Shown here: positions 55,756-63,940 of the stretch, piece after piece
How positions within the stretch are numbered: position 1 is the first letter of the stretch
Layout: each line of letters opens with the position of its first letter
Assembly: GCA_038363005.1 (NCBI GenBank)
Contig: JBBQBI010000015.1
Span: 1 to 64,000, forward strand
Length of the DNA stretch: 64,000 bases
Direction: 5' to 3'
From: JAKOWB01 sp038363005
Lineage (GTDB): Bacteria > Pseudomonadota > Alphaproteobacteria > Kiloniellales > JACOMY01
Notes under the pieces: model-generated
The model's input: the letters and a program-made list of their open reading frames with translations, nothing else
Databases searched by the model: none
Told to the model about the DNA's origin: nothing
Program-made: the position numbers and the translations under genes

Positions 55756-55834
55756 GTTTAGAAGTTAACTCATTTATGATATTAGGAAAGACAGACAAAG
55801 ACTTGATATAAATATATTATTGCGGCAGTTTTTT
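55756..55834. promoter_or_regulatory. AT-rich island between the transglutaminase and glutamine-synthetase-like genes
   Basis: About 80 nt of AT-rich sequence, including GATATAAATATATTATTG, in otherwise very GC-rich DNA. It lies upstream of the minus-strand transglutaminase and downstream of the minus-strand GS-like gene. TTGTCT/TATCAT-like boxes can be placed on the minus strand, so a strong or regulated promoter is plausible. A half-match to the LysR palindrome (GTTTAGA) begins it, but the other half is missing. Confidence 0.45.
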
Positions 55835-55859
55835 GTTGCGCGAGACCGCCCCTGAGCGA

Positions 55860-57230
55860 CTAGGCCTGCCGCAGGTACCAGGCATAATCCAGCGCGGTGG
55901 GCTGGCTCATGAAGCGGTCGATCTCCGCCCGCTTGATGGCGCTGTAGATCTCCAGCGTACGCTCGCCCAGGTAATCCTTCAGGAAGCGGGAGCCGGCGGT
56001 GCACTCGGTGGCGGCGTACCAGTTGGTCGGCAGCAACCCCTTGGGCGCGTTGGCATAGCCGTTGCCCTCGACCATCGGGCCCGGGTCGAGTTGCTCGACG
56101 ATGCCCTTGTGCATGCCGGCCAGCACGGTGGCCAGCGCCAGGTAGGGATTGGCATCGGCGCCGGCGATGCGGTGTTCGACGTGCCGCGTCTCCGGCGCGC
56201 CGGCCGGGATGCGCAGCGAGACCGTGCGGTTATTGACCCCCCAGGTCGGTGCTAGCGGGGCGTAGGAATTGAGCCGGAAGCGGCGGTAGGAATTGGCGTT
56301 GGGCGCGAAGATGCCGACGCCGTCCGGCATGGTCTCCTTCAGCCCGGCGATGGCCTGCTGAAGCAGCGGACCCCCGGTAGGGTCGGCGCTGGCGAAGGCG
56401 TTGTTGCCCTTGTCGTCGTTCAGGCTGACGTGCAGGTGCATGCCGCAGCCGGAAAAGCCGGCATAGGGCTTGGCCATGAAGCTGGCGACATAGCCCTGCT
56501 GCGCGGCGACGCCCTTGACCAGGCGCTTGAACAGGATGGCATCGTCGACCGCCCGCAAGGCATCGGGCTGATGCTGCAGCACCACCTCGAGCTGACCCGG
56601 CGCGTATTCCGAGATCAGCGTGCGCAGCGGCAGGCCAAGGGCACGGCCGCCGGCATAGATCGCTTCGATCACCGGGGCGAAGTCCTCCAGGTCTTGCATC
56701 AGGTAGGCCTGCAGCTGTTCCGGCCGCCAACCCTGCTTGGAGGCAGCGGGGCGCGGCTTGCCGGCCAGCGCACTGTCGCGGTCCATCAAGTAGAACTCGA
56801 GCTCGACCGCCGCCACCGGGGTCAGGCCCAGCGGCTTGAAGCGCTCGATCACCCGGGCCAGGGCATGGCGCGGGTCGCCCGGCGAGCCGGCACCGTCGGC
56901 CTCGTGCATGGTCAGCAGGAACTGCGCGCTGGGGACTTCGCCATAGGGCAGCGCCCGCAGCGACCCGGCCACCGGCCAGCAGGTGCGGTCGGCATCGCCG
57001 TCCTCCCACACCAGGCCGGTCTCTTCGACGTCGGCGCCGGTGATGTCGAGGCCGAGGATCGAGCCGGGCAGGGGGCGGCCGTCCTGGAAGGCCTTGGCCA
57101 GTTCCTCCGGGCGCAGCACCTTGCCGCGCTGCACGCCCGACAGGTCGGTCAGGAAGCAGTGATAGGCCTCGACCTCGGGATGCGCCTTGAGGAAGGCCTC
57201 GGCTTCGGCGGGGGAGCGTGTCTCGGTCAT
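55860..57230 (-). CDS. Glutamine-synthetase-family ligase, gamma-glutamylpolyamine synthetase (PuuA)-like
   Basis: 456 residues, type I glutamine synthetase fold. ATP/metal motifs include 'VAAVELEFYLMDRDSAL', 'SGCGMHLHVSLND', 'APNANSYRRFRLNSYAP', 'GVNNRTVSLRIPAG' and 'HRIAGADANPYLALATVLAG'. It is a PuuA-type member rather than GlnA: the adenylylation-loop sequence of GlnA is not visible and the start 'MTETRSPAEAEAFLKAHPEV' follows the PuuA group. Such enzymes join glutamate to putrescine or another amine. It lies directly downstream of a class III aminotransferase (9 nt gap), supporting polyamine or amine use. Confidence 0.88.
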   Translation of the reverse strand: MTETRSPAEAEAFLKAHPEVEAYHCFLTDLSGVQRGKVLRPEELAKAFQDGRPLPGSILGLDITGADVEETGLVWEDGDADRTCWPVAGSLRALPYGEVPSAQFLLTMHEADGAGSPGDPRHALARVIERFKPLGLTPVAAVELEFYLMDRDSALAGKPRPAASKQGWRPEQLQAYLMQDLEDFAPVIEAIYAGGRALGLPLRTLISEYAPGQLEVVLQHQPDALRAVDDAILFKRLVKGVAAQQGYVASFMAKPYAGFSGCGMHLHVSLNDDKGNNAFASADPTGGPLLQQAIAGLKETMPDGVGIFAPNANSYRRFRLNSYAPLAPTWGVNNRTVSLRIPAGAPETRHVEHRIAGADANPYLALATVLAGMHKGIVEQLDPGPMVEGNGYANAPKGLLPTNWYAATECTAGSRFLKDYLGERTLEIYSAIKRAEIDRFMSQPTALDYAWYLRQA

Positions 57231-57239
57231 GGGGGTCCT

Positions 57240-58619
57240 CTAGGCCGTCAGCGCGGCTAGGCAGGCATCGAAGGCCTCGCCTAGGCGGGCCACGTCATCC
57301 GGCGTGGTCGCCGGCGAGGCCAGCAGCATGTTGTGGAAAGGCGTCACCAGGACGCCGCGGTTCAGCAGGTAGAGATGCACCGCCTGCTCCAGTGCGCCGT
57401 GCGGCAGGGCCATTGCCTCGCTGCCGTTGCGCAGCGGTTCTGGCGTGAAGACGAACTCGGCGCGGGCCCCCAGGTGGACGACGTGCCAGGGCAGCGCATG
57501 GCGCTGGATCGCGGCGGTGAGCTGCGTTGCCATCAGCTGCGCCAGACCCAGCATGTGCTGGTAGTTGGCGTGGGTCATGACCTGGCCGAGGTTGGCTCTC
57601 AAGGCCGCCAGCGCCAGCGGGTTGCCCGACAGCGTGGTGCCCATGCCGCTGTGGCCAGGCGGTCGGCGGCGGTTCACCGCCTCCATCTGCTGCGCCACCG
57701 CCTGGGTGAAGCCATAGACGCCGCAGGGCAGGCCGCCAGCCACCGCCTTGCCGACGACGAAGAAATCAGGGTCCAGCCGGTGCGCCCGGGTGTAGCCGCC
57801 GAGCGCTGTGGAGACGCTGTGCGTCTCGTCGATCGCCAGCAGGCTGCCGTGCTTGCGCGTCAGCTCGCGCAGCGCCGTGTGGTAGCCGGAGTCGGGCAGC
57901 ACCATCGAACAGTTGGTCAGCGCCGGCTCGGCCAGCACGCAGGCGATGTCGGCCTGTGCCAGGGCGGCCTTCAGCGCCGGGATGTCGTTGAACTCCACCA
58001 CCACGGTCGAGGCCTCAAGGTCCAATGCCTGGCCGACCAGGCTGGGCCGCGGCACGGTCTGGCCGTTGCCGCCCATATCGGCCGAGGTCTCGTCCACCTG
58101 GCCGTGATAGCAGCCCTGGAACACCAGGATCTTGGGCCGGCCGGTGATGGCGCGCGCCCAGCGCAGCACCGAACGGTTGGCGTCCGAGGCAGTCGCCGTC
58201 ATCTGCCAGAACGGCAGGCCGAAGATCTCCGCCAGCAGGCGCCCAGCCTCCGGCGCGTCGGCCGAGGGCAGCATGGCGGTCAGGCCCTGGGCCGCCTGCT
58301 GCTGGATGGCCGCCACCACCGGCGGCGGCGAATGGCCGAACATGGCGCCGGTGTCGCCCAGGCAGAAGTCGACATAGCTGTTGCCGTCGACATCGGTCAG
58401 CGTGGCGCCCTGGGCGGTGGCGACGAACAGCGGGAAGGGGGTTCCCCAGTCCAGCATCCAGTGCAGCGGCACGCCGTTCCACCAGTGCTTGCGGCTGTCG
58501 GCTGCCAGCGCCTGCGAGCGCGGCCGGGCGGCGGCGAAGCGCGCGCGCTCGGCGGCCAGCAGGCTGTCGATCCGGGCCTTGGCGACGCCCGCGAAGTGGG
58601 TGGCGGTCTGGACAGTCAC
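57240..58619 (-). CDS. Class III PLP aminotransferase (GSA-aminomutase-like)
   Basis: 459 residues. 'FCLGDTGAMFGHSPPPVVAA', 'ATASDANRSVLRWARAITG', 'GCYHGQVDE', 'LLAIDETHSVS' and the PLP lysine in 'FFVVGKAVAGGLPCGVYG' are the class III landmarks; 'GTTLSGNPLALAAL' closes the site. It resembles glutamate-1-semialdehyde aminomutase-like transaminases. Context with the PuuA-like ligase suggests an amine, polyamine or omega-amino acid transaminase rather than heme synthesis. Start GTG at 58619. The two genes form a short operon. Confidence 0.88.
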   Translation of the reverse strand: MTVQTATHFAGVAKARIDSLLAAERARFAAARPRSQALAADSRKHWWNGVPLHWMLDWGTPFPLFVATAQGATLTDVDGNSYVDFCLGDTGAMFGHSPPPVVAAIQQQAAQGLTAMLPSADAPEAGRLLAEIFGLPFWQMTATASDANRSVLRWARAITGRPKILVFQGCYHGQVDETSADMGGNGQTVPRPSLVGQALDLEASTVVVEFNDIPALKAALAQADIACVLAEPALTNCSMVLPDSGYHTALRELTRKHGSLLAIDETHSVSTALGGYTRAHRLDPDFFVVGKAVAGGLPCGVYGFTQAVAQQMEAVNRRRPPGHSGMGTTLSGNPLALAALRANLGQVMTHANYQHMLGLAQLMATQLTAAIQRHALPWHVVHLGARAEFVFTPEPLRNGSEAMALPHGALEQAVHLYLLNRGVLVTPFHNMLLASPATTPDDVARLGEAFDACLAALTA

Positions 58620-58786
58620 GTTTTGGGTCCCCTCGCTGCCTCTGGCTTAACCGAGCCGGCGCGGGGCGGCAATGGCGCCCCTCGAAAGGAGGGGCCGGGT
58701 CTGCGCCGGCCGCGCTTGACCCGGCGGTCGGGTCGGGGAAACCCTGGGGCTTGGCTCAGGTCCGGCCGTAACGACAGGTGTATGCC

Positions 58787-59581
58787 ATGCCAGCAGTCAG
58801 CGATGCCGATGTGACCGCCTTCGCCCGCGATGGCGCTGTCTGCTTGCGCGGCGTCTTCACGGACTGGCTGCCGGTGATCGGAGCTGGCATCGAGCGCAAT
58901 CTGCGGGAGCCCGGGCCTTTTGCCTCGGAGAACACCAAGGCCGGCGATACGGGTCGTTTTTTCGACGACTACTGCAACTGGGAGCGCATCCCGGAATACC
59001 GCGACCTGGTGCTGAACTCGCCAGCGGCTGAGATCGCCGCGGCGATCATGGGCTCGGCCACCGCGCAGTTCTTCCACGACCACCTGCTGATCAAGGAGCC
59101 GGGCACCAGCAAGGCGACACCCTGGCACCAGGACATCCCCTACTATTTCGTCGAGGGGCGGCAGACCGTCAGCTTCTGGATTCCGGTCGATCCGGTGGAG
59201 CAGGCGACCCTGCGCTTCGTCGCCGGCTCACACCTGTGGGACAAGCGTGTGCTGCCGGTGCGCTGGCTGTCGGATACTAGTTTCTATCCCGATCCGGAAG
59301 CCTATCGCCCGGTGCCCGATCCCGACCGCGAGGCCGGCTACGAGGTGCTGGAATGGCCGCTGCAGCCGGGTGACTGCGTGCTGTTCAACTATGGCACCCT
59401 GCACGGGGCGCGCGGCAACATGAGCGGGCTGCGGCGGCGTGCCCTGTCGATCCGCTTCGTCGGCGACGACGCGCGCTATGCCGAGCGACCTGGCCGCACT
59501 TCGCCGCCCTTTCCAGGCCACGGCATGATCGAAGGCCAGCGGCTGCGCGAGGACTGGTTCCCGCCGGTCTGGCCGCGTTGA
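58787..59581 (+). CDS. Phytanoyl-CoA dioxygenase (PhyH) family protein
   Basis: 264 residues. The iron ligands His114 and Asp116 lie in 'TPWHQDIPYYF', and distal His206 in 'YGTLHGARGNMSGLRRRALS', whose arginines fit 2-oxoglutarate binding. 'TLRFVAGSHLWDKRVLPVRW' is the characteristic strand pair. ATG at 58787 is chosen, with AGG about 9 nt upstream; GTG at 58778 is a possible alternative. Divergent from the aminotransferase gene, so it may process a related amino compound. The substrate is unknown. Confidence 0.88.
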   Translation: MPAVSDADVTAFARDGAVCLRGVFTDWLPVIGAGIERNLREPGPFASENTKAGDTGRFFDDYCNWERIPEYRDLVLNSPAAEIAAAIMGSATAQFFHDHLLIKEPGTSKATPWHQDIPYYFVEGRQTVSFWIPVDPVEQATLRFVAGSHLWDKRVLPVRWLSDTSFYPDPEAYRPVPDPDREAGYEVLEWPLQPGDCVLFNYGTLHGARGNMSGLRRRALSIRFVGDDARYAERPGRTSPPFPGHGMIEGQRLREDWFPPVWPR

Positions 59582-59597
59582 ACGCCGGCACCGCTTC

Positions 59598-60677
59598 CTA
59601 GGACCGGGCGAAGGACAGCAGCCGCCGGCGCCAGGCGCGGCGGACCTTCTTGCGACGGTCGGCTTGGGTATCGAGGGCGCGACGCAGCAACTCCTGCGCC
59701 GCGTGCCGCTCCTCGCCGGTGCGGGCAGGCAGGGTTGGCAGCAGGCCGCGAATGAAGCGGATATCGCCGCGTTCCAGGCGATAGTGCCGGAAGGTGCCGA
59801 ACTCCAGCAGCTTCAGCGACGTCGCGCCAGCCAGCCAGCGTGCCTCCGCACCCGACAGCAGCGGCGCGATCTGGCTCAGCATCCCCGGCAGGGTGGTCTG
59901 CCGGGCCAGGCGCGTGAAGAGGTCGGCATCGATCGGCGGTTCGGCCAGACCGGCGCGGCGGCGCTGTGCCATCAAGGCAGCCAGCTCGCTGCCCAGCGCC
60001 TGCAGCCGGCCATCCCGGATCGAGCGGTTGGAAATCGACTGCGCGTGCTCGCGATAGCTGCCCAGGCGATCCGGCAGCACGGCCAGGCGCCCGGGGCCGG
60101 CCAGCCGCCACCAGAGGTCAACATCCTCGGCATGACGGATCGGCCGGTAGCCGCCGACTGCCTGCAGGGCATCGCGGCGCAGTACTGCGAAGGGATGCGG
60201 CAACAGCGGCGGGCGGCTGGGCATGGCGTCCGGATCGGCGAGGTCGGGGTCCATCGGCCACCAGCTCTCGCCCAACTCCTCGTCGGCGTCGCCGATGCGG
60301 TCGAAGCGCGCGCTGATGGCGACGCAATCGGGGTGCTCGGCCAGGTACCGCAGCTGCAACGCCAGGCGCTGAGGGTAGGAGATATCGTCGGCATCTTGCC
60401 GCGCGAGCAGCGGCGCGCTGGCCTGCGCCAGACCGAAATTCAACGCTGCAACCAGGCCCAGCGGCGGCCGGCGGAAGACCTGCACCCGGCCATCGCGGGT
60501 GGCCAGGCGTTCGGCCAGCGCGGCGCTGTCGTCCTGCGAGCCGTCGTCGATCACCAGGACCCGCAGGTCACTGAACTCCTGCGCCAGGAGACTTTCCAGG
60601 CTGGTCGCCAGATGCGCCGCGCTGTCCCGCACCGGCAGGACGACATCGACCTGGGCGCCGCCCCGTTGCTGGGTCAT
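59598..60677 (-). CDS. Family 2 glycosyltransferase
   Basis: 359 residues. GT-A domain: 'VDVVLPVRDSAAHLATSLES', 'LRVLVIDDGSQDDSAALAER', the metal motif 'APLLARQDADDISYPQRLAL' (DADD) and 'RHAEDVDLWWRLAGPG'. The C-terminal part is basic and helical, ending 'KKVRRAWRRRLLSFARS'. No membrane segment. Its ATG overlaps the stop of the upstream Popeye-like gene (ATGA). Role in a surface glycan is likely; the sugar is unknown. Confidence 0.9.
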   Translation of the reverse strand: MTQQRGGAQVDVVLPVRDSAAHLATSLESLLAQEFSDLRVLVIDDGSQDDSAALAERLATRDGRVQVFRRPPLGLVAALNFGLAQASAPLLARQDADDISYPQRLALQLRYLAEHPDCVAISARFDRIGDADEELGESWWPMDPDLADPDAMPSRPPLLPHPFAVLRRDALQAVGGYRPIRHAEDVDLWWRLAGPGRLAVLPDRLGSYREHAQSISNRSIRDGRLQALGSELAALMAQRRRAGLAEPPIDADLFTRLARQTTLPGMLSQIAPLLSGAEARWLAGATSLKLLEFGTFRHYRLERGDIRFIRGLLPTLPARTGEERHAAQELLRRALDTQADRRKKVRRAWRRRLLSFARS

Positions 60678-61351
60678 GCCGCATGCGTTTCGGTCAGCTT
60701 GAGGGCCAGGTCGCGGCCGATCACCCGGTGCAGCGCCGCGCCCAGCGCCGTATCCTGGGTGCAGAGGCCGGCGAGGTCGGGCTTGGCGATGGCGAAGACC
60801 CGGCAGGCCGTCATGGTGGTGACCGTCGCGATGGCGTTGCCCTGCATCATCAGGCTCATCTCGCCGATGAAGGCACCGGGCTGCATCAGAGCCACGTCAC
60901 GGCCGTGCACGGCGACACGCGCGGTGCCGCTGCCGATCACCAGCAGCTCGGGCACCGGCTCGCCCTCGCGGGTCAGCAGCGTGGCGGCCGGCAGATCGCG
61001 CCAGGCACCAGCGCGCAGCAGCCGGCTGAAGGCGGTGCGGGTGAAGGCGGCGAAAGGTCCCCGGTGCAGCAACATTTCCTCGGCCGAGAGCCGGGCACGC
61101 AACCGCTCCTGCGCTAGACGCCAGAGCTGCACGACATTGATCAGCACAAAGATACTGCTCCAGAAGATCCCCACCCACAGCGGCTCGCCGGCGGCGAAGA
61201 TGAAGTAGATGGCCTCCAGCGCCAGCGAGACCACGGCCAGACTGCGCAGCCATAGCATCGAGGTGACCAAGTACGACATCGCCAGGATCAGGTAGCAGGT
61301 GGCACCGGTCCAGTCCTGCCAACCCATCCAGTCAAGGCCCAGCCATGCCAT
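60674..61351 (-). CDS. Popeye-like membrane protein with cyclic-nucleotide-binding-type domain
   Basis: 225 residues. Three hydrophobic helices (about residues 12-30, 34-52 and 54-78: 'CYLILAMSYLVTSMLWLRSL', 'VVSLALEAIYFIFAAGEPLW', 'IFWSSIFVLINVVQLW') precede 'LRARLSAEEMLLHRGPFAAF' and a cupin-like cNMP domain. The domain has 'LLTREGEPVPELLVIGSG' and 'PGAFIGEMSLMMQGN'. In classical cAMP receptors the phosphate cassette ends R-x-A. Here that stretch is 'NAIATVTTMTACRVFAI' with no arginine, so canonical cAMP binding is doubtful. The layout matches bacterial relatives of animal Popeye-domain proteins. ATG at 61351 with GGAGG 5 nt upstream is preferred over ATG at 61372. Confidence 0.78.
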   Translation of the reverse strand: MAWLGLDWMGWQDWTGATCYLILAMSYLVTSMLWLRSLAVVSLALEAIYFIFAAGEPLWVGIFWSSIFVLINVVQLWRLAQERLRARLSAEEMLLHRGPFAAFTRTAFSRLLRAGAWRDLPAATLLTREGEPVPELLVIGSGTARVAVHGRDVALMQPGAFIGEMSLMMQGNAIATVTTMTACRVFAIAKPDLAGLCTQDTALGAALHRVIGRDLALKLTETHAA

Positions 61352-61463
61352 CGCTGCCTCCGTGCGAAACATCTTGTCCAGGCCCCGCCGACGAAAGCAC
61401 AGACGGGGCCATCATCATCGAATATTCTCATCCGGTGTAAGGAATTTGCGAGAGGGCCAAAGG

Positions 61464-62312
61464 GTGACAATCCAGGACGGCTATCAGATCCGCAATATGA
61501 CTGCGGAAGACCTGGAGATCGCGGTCGAATGGGCCGCGCTGGAAGGCTGGAACCCCGGGCTGGCCGATGCGCGCTCCTTCCAGGCGGCTGACCGCAATGG
61601 CTTCCTGGTCGGCCTGCTGGACGGCGTGCCGATCGCCAGCATCTCGGCGGTGAACTACGGCGGCATCTTCAGTTTCATCGGCTTCTACATCGTGCGGTCG
61701 GACCAGCGCGGCCGAGGCTATGGCTGGCGCCTGTGGCAGGCGGCGATGCACCAGCTGCAGGACGTACCCTGTGGGCTCGATGGCGTGGTGGCGCAGCAGG
61801 AAAACTATCGCAAGTCCGGCTTCGTGCTGGCGCATCGCAACATCCGCTATGGCGGCGAGGTCAGTGTCGAGGCATCGGCGGACCCGCGCATCCGGCCGGT
61901 CGGCGGCCGGCTGCGGCCGGCGGTGGAACGCTATGACCGGGCACACTTCCCGGCGCCGCGGCCGGGCTTCCTCGATTCCTGGTTGGACCCCACGCTGCGG
62001 CACTGCCTGGCCTTCGTCGAGGACGGCGCGGTCAAGGGCTATGGCGTCATTCGCCCCTGCCGCGATGGGCGCAAGATCGGCCCGCTGTTTGCCGAGCGGG
62101 CCGATATCGCCGAGGCGCTGTTCCAGGCCCTGGCGATGAGCGGCGAGGGACCGGTCTTCCTGGATCTGCCGGAACCCAACATCGCGGCGCGTGCCCTGGC
62201 CGAGCGTTTCGGCCTGCAGCCGATCTTCGAGACGGCGCGCATGTACCTGGGTGGCGACCCCGGGCTGCCGCTGCAGCGCATCTTCGGTATCACCACCTTC
62301 GAGCTGGGATGA
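61464..62312 (+). CDS. Two-domain GNAT acetyltransferase
   Basis: 282 residues. The N-terminal GNAT domain 'YQIRNMTAEDLEIAVEWAAL' contains the acetyl-CoA motif 'VRSDQRGRGYGWRLWQAAM'. A second GNAT-like C-terminal domain (about residues 140-282) includes 'CLAFVEDGAVKGYGVIRPCR' and 'GPLFAERADIAEALFQAL', as in YitH/Acetyltransf_18-type proteins. GTG at 61464 has AGAGGG about 8 nt upstream; earlier in-frame codons run into the divergent promoter. It overlaps the next gene by 4 nt (ATGA). The substrate is unknown. Confidence 0.87.
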   Translation: MTIQDGYQIRNMTAEDLEIAVEWAALEGWNPGLADARSFQAADRNGFLVGLLDGVPIASISAVNYGGIFSFIGFYIVRSDQRGRGYGWRLWQAAMHQLQDVPCGLDGVVAQQENYRKSGFVLAHRNIRYGGEVSVEASADPRIRPVGGRLRPAVERYDRAHFPAPRPGFLDSWLDPTLRHCLAFVEDGAVKGYGVIRPCRDGRKIGPLFAERADIAEALFQALAMSGEGPVFLDLPEPNIAARALAERFGLQPIFETARMYLGGDPGLPLQRIFGITTFELG

Positions 62313-62647
62313 TGGCGACACCCACGGCACGCCCGGTGCGCCTGCGCCTTGCGCGCCGTGCCGGCTTCAACCTGCAGGCCCTGAGTCAGGCGACCAATGG
62401 TCTGCCGGCCATCGTGGTGTCGCGTCCCAGCCGCTGGGGCAATCCCTTCCGCATCGGCGTCGACGGCGACCGCGCCGCCTGTGTCGACCGATATGGCGAC
62501 TGGCTGACGCGCGAGCCGCCGGACGCCGCCCGGCTGGCGACGCTGCGCGGTCACAATCTCGCCTGCTATTGCTCGCTGGATGGACCCTGCCACGCCGATC
62601 TGCTGCTGGCGCTGGCCAACCCGCCGGCACCGGGGCGGAACCGCTGA
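62309..62647 (+). CDS. DUF4326 domain protein
   Basis: 112 residues. The DUF4326 hallmark is seen as 'AIVVSRPSRWGNPFRIGVDG' followed by 'LRGHNLACYCSLDGPCHADL', with the C-x-C...P-C-H-x-D pattern that suggests metal binding. ATG at 62309 overlaps the acetyltransferase stop, so it is co-translated. DUF4326 occurs in phages and bacteria; its function is not known. Confidence 0.85.
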   Translation: MMATPTARPVRLRLARRAGFNLQALSQATNGLPAIVVSRPSRWGNPFRIGVDGDRAACVDRYGDWLTREPPDAARLATLRGHNLACYCSLDGPCHADLLLALANPPAPGRNR

Positions 62648-62708
62648 CCGGACGGGGCGTTCTCTGCCGCAACCCCTGGCGCGCGCCGCCATCCCGGAGG
62701 GCCTTTTC

Positions 62709-63119
62709 ATGCGAACGCCGTTGACTTATCTCGCACTCCTGACCCTGCTGGCCGCCTGCGTACCGCAGCAGCAACCCGCCCCGTCGCCCAATCCGCTGGC
62801 CGGTGCCACCTGGATCGCCAGCGAGCTCGGCGAGCAGCCGGTGCTGGCGCAGCAGCCGCCGACGCTTGACGTGCAGCCAGACGGCAGCGTCTCCGGCAAG
62901 TCCGGCTGCAATGGCTTCGCTGGCGCCATGGTGGTGGCGGACGAAACGCTGACCTTCGGCAATCTGATTTCGACCAAGATCGCCTGTCCGCCGCCGCAGT
63001 CGGCACAGGAGCAGCGCTACTTCCAGGCGCTGGAAGCCACGCGGCGCTATCTGCTGGACGGCAACAGCCTGCGCCTGCTGGACGACAGCGGCGCCACGCT
63101 GGTGCGCTACGAACGTTAG
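62709..63119 (+). CDS. META/HslJ-domain lipoprotein
   Basis: 136 residues. A lipoprotein signal with lipobox 'LLTLLAAC' (Cys about residue 17) and a Pro/Gln-rich tether lead to a META domain. Conserved features are 'ATWIASELGEQPVLAQQPP', 'SGKSGCNGFAGAM' (G-C-N-x-F), 'STKIACPPPQSAQEQRYFQA' and 'LRLLDDSGATLVRYER'. A good GGAGGG lies 8 nt before the ATG. Proteins of this type are outer-membrane or periplasmic and stress related. Its stop interlocks with that of the convergent PhyH gene (TTAG). Confidence 0.9.
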   Translation: MRTPLTYLALLTLLAACVPQQQPAPSPNPLAGATWIASELGEQPVLAQQPPTLDVQPDGSVSGKSGCNGFAGAMVVADETLTFGNLISTKIACPPPQSAQEQRYFQALEATRRYLLDGNSLRLLDDSGATLVRYER

Positions 63120-63940
63120 CCTGCCCCCGGGTACCAGCCGACCAGGCCGTGCGGCCGATAGCCCATGAGCTGCCGCACCGGCGCGGGCAGGCTGTCGGCG
63201 GTGGCGCGCGGCACCGACAGTGCCATGTTCTCCTCCTGCCGCAGCCAGCCGAGTGAATAGGTGTTGACCAGGCCCATGCGTGGCCGGTCGCTGCGGTTGG
63301 CGCCGCCACCGTGATAGGTGGTGCCGAGGTAGAGCAGCAGAGAGCCCGCCGGCATCTCCGCCTGCAGCGTCGCTTCGTCTGGAGCGGGCAGGCGGTCGAG
63401 CGGCCAGCGATGGCTGCCGGTGACGACGTGAGTGGCGCCGTTCTGCAGGGTAAAATCGTCGAATGCCCAGAGCGCGGCGACCTCGAACTCGATGCCGGCG
63501 ATGCGATGCGAATAGCAGTTCTGGTCGCGGTGCAGGCGCTGGCGACCCTCGCCCGGCAGGATATCGATCCCGGTCAGGCTGCCGAAGCGGTAGTTCAGGC
63601 AGTGCGGCAGCAGGAAGCGATCGGCCATGGCCAGTACCAGCGGGTGGGTCAGCAGCGGCAGCACGGCGGTCGACTTGGCCAGCACCGCGCCGATGCGCAG
63701 CGTCTTGTAGCCGTTGAAATCGCCGGCGCTGTCCAGGCCCTCTCGGTCGAGGTGCGGACGGAACTCCGCCTTGATCGCGGCGCAGAGGGCAGGGGAGAGC
63801 GCGCGCTCGACGATTGCGGCGCCATCGCTGGCCAGGGCGGCGAGCAGCGGCTCCGCCGCCACCGTCGGCGCAAAGCGCGCGATCTTTGATGGCGCGCTGG
63901 TCGCTTGGCTGTCGAGTGATGCGGTGTTGCCTGACGTCAT
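63116..63940 (-). CDS. Phytanoyl-CoA dioxygenase (PhyH) family protein
   Basis: 274 residues. Iron ligands His137 and Asp139 in 'RQRLHRDQNCYSHRIAG', the 'ATHVVTGSHRWPLDRL' strand, and distal His in 'LGTTYHGGGANRSDRPRMGL' with arginine nearby. This layout resembles PhyH members acting on small molecules in secondary metabolism. ATG at 63940 is used; an upstream extension to 63985 is unsupported. Third PhyH gene in the window and not closely similar to the other two. Confidence 0.87.
   Translation of the reverse strand: MTSGNTASLDSQATSAPSKIARFAPTVAAEPLLAALASDGAAIVERALSPALCAAIKAEFRPHLDREGLDSAGDFNGYKTLRIGAVLAKSTAVLPLLTHPLVLAMADRFLLPHCLNYRFGSLTGIDILPGEGRQRLHRDQNCYSHRIAGIEFEVAALWAFDDFTLQNGATHVVTGSHRWPLDRLPAPDEATLQAEMPAGSLLLYLGTTYHGGGANRSDRPRMGLVNTYSLGWLRQEENMALSVPRATADSLPAPVRQLMGYRPHGLVGWYPGAG

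Noticed and set aside
55755..55775. Third copy of the LysR palindrome near the transglutaminase promoter
   Set aside because: GTTTAGA is present but the second half reads TAACTCA rather than TCTAAAC, so it is only a half-site.
57240..58619. HemL (glutamate-1-semialdehyde aminomutase)
   Set aside because: The fold is similar, but linkage to a PuuA-like ligase and the sequence details favour an amine transaminase; no heme genes are nearby.
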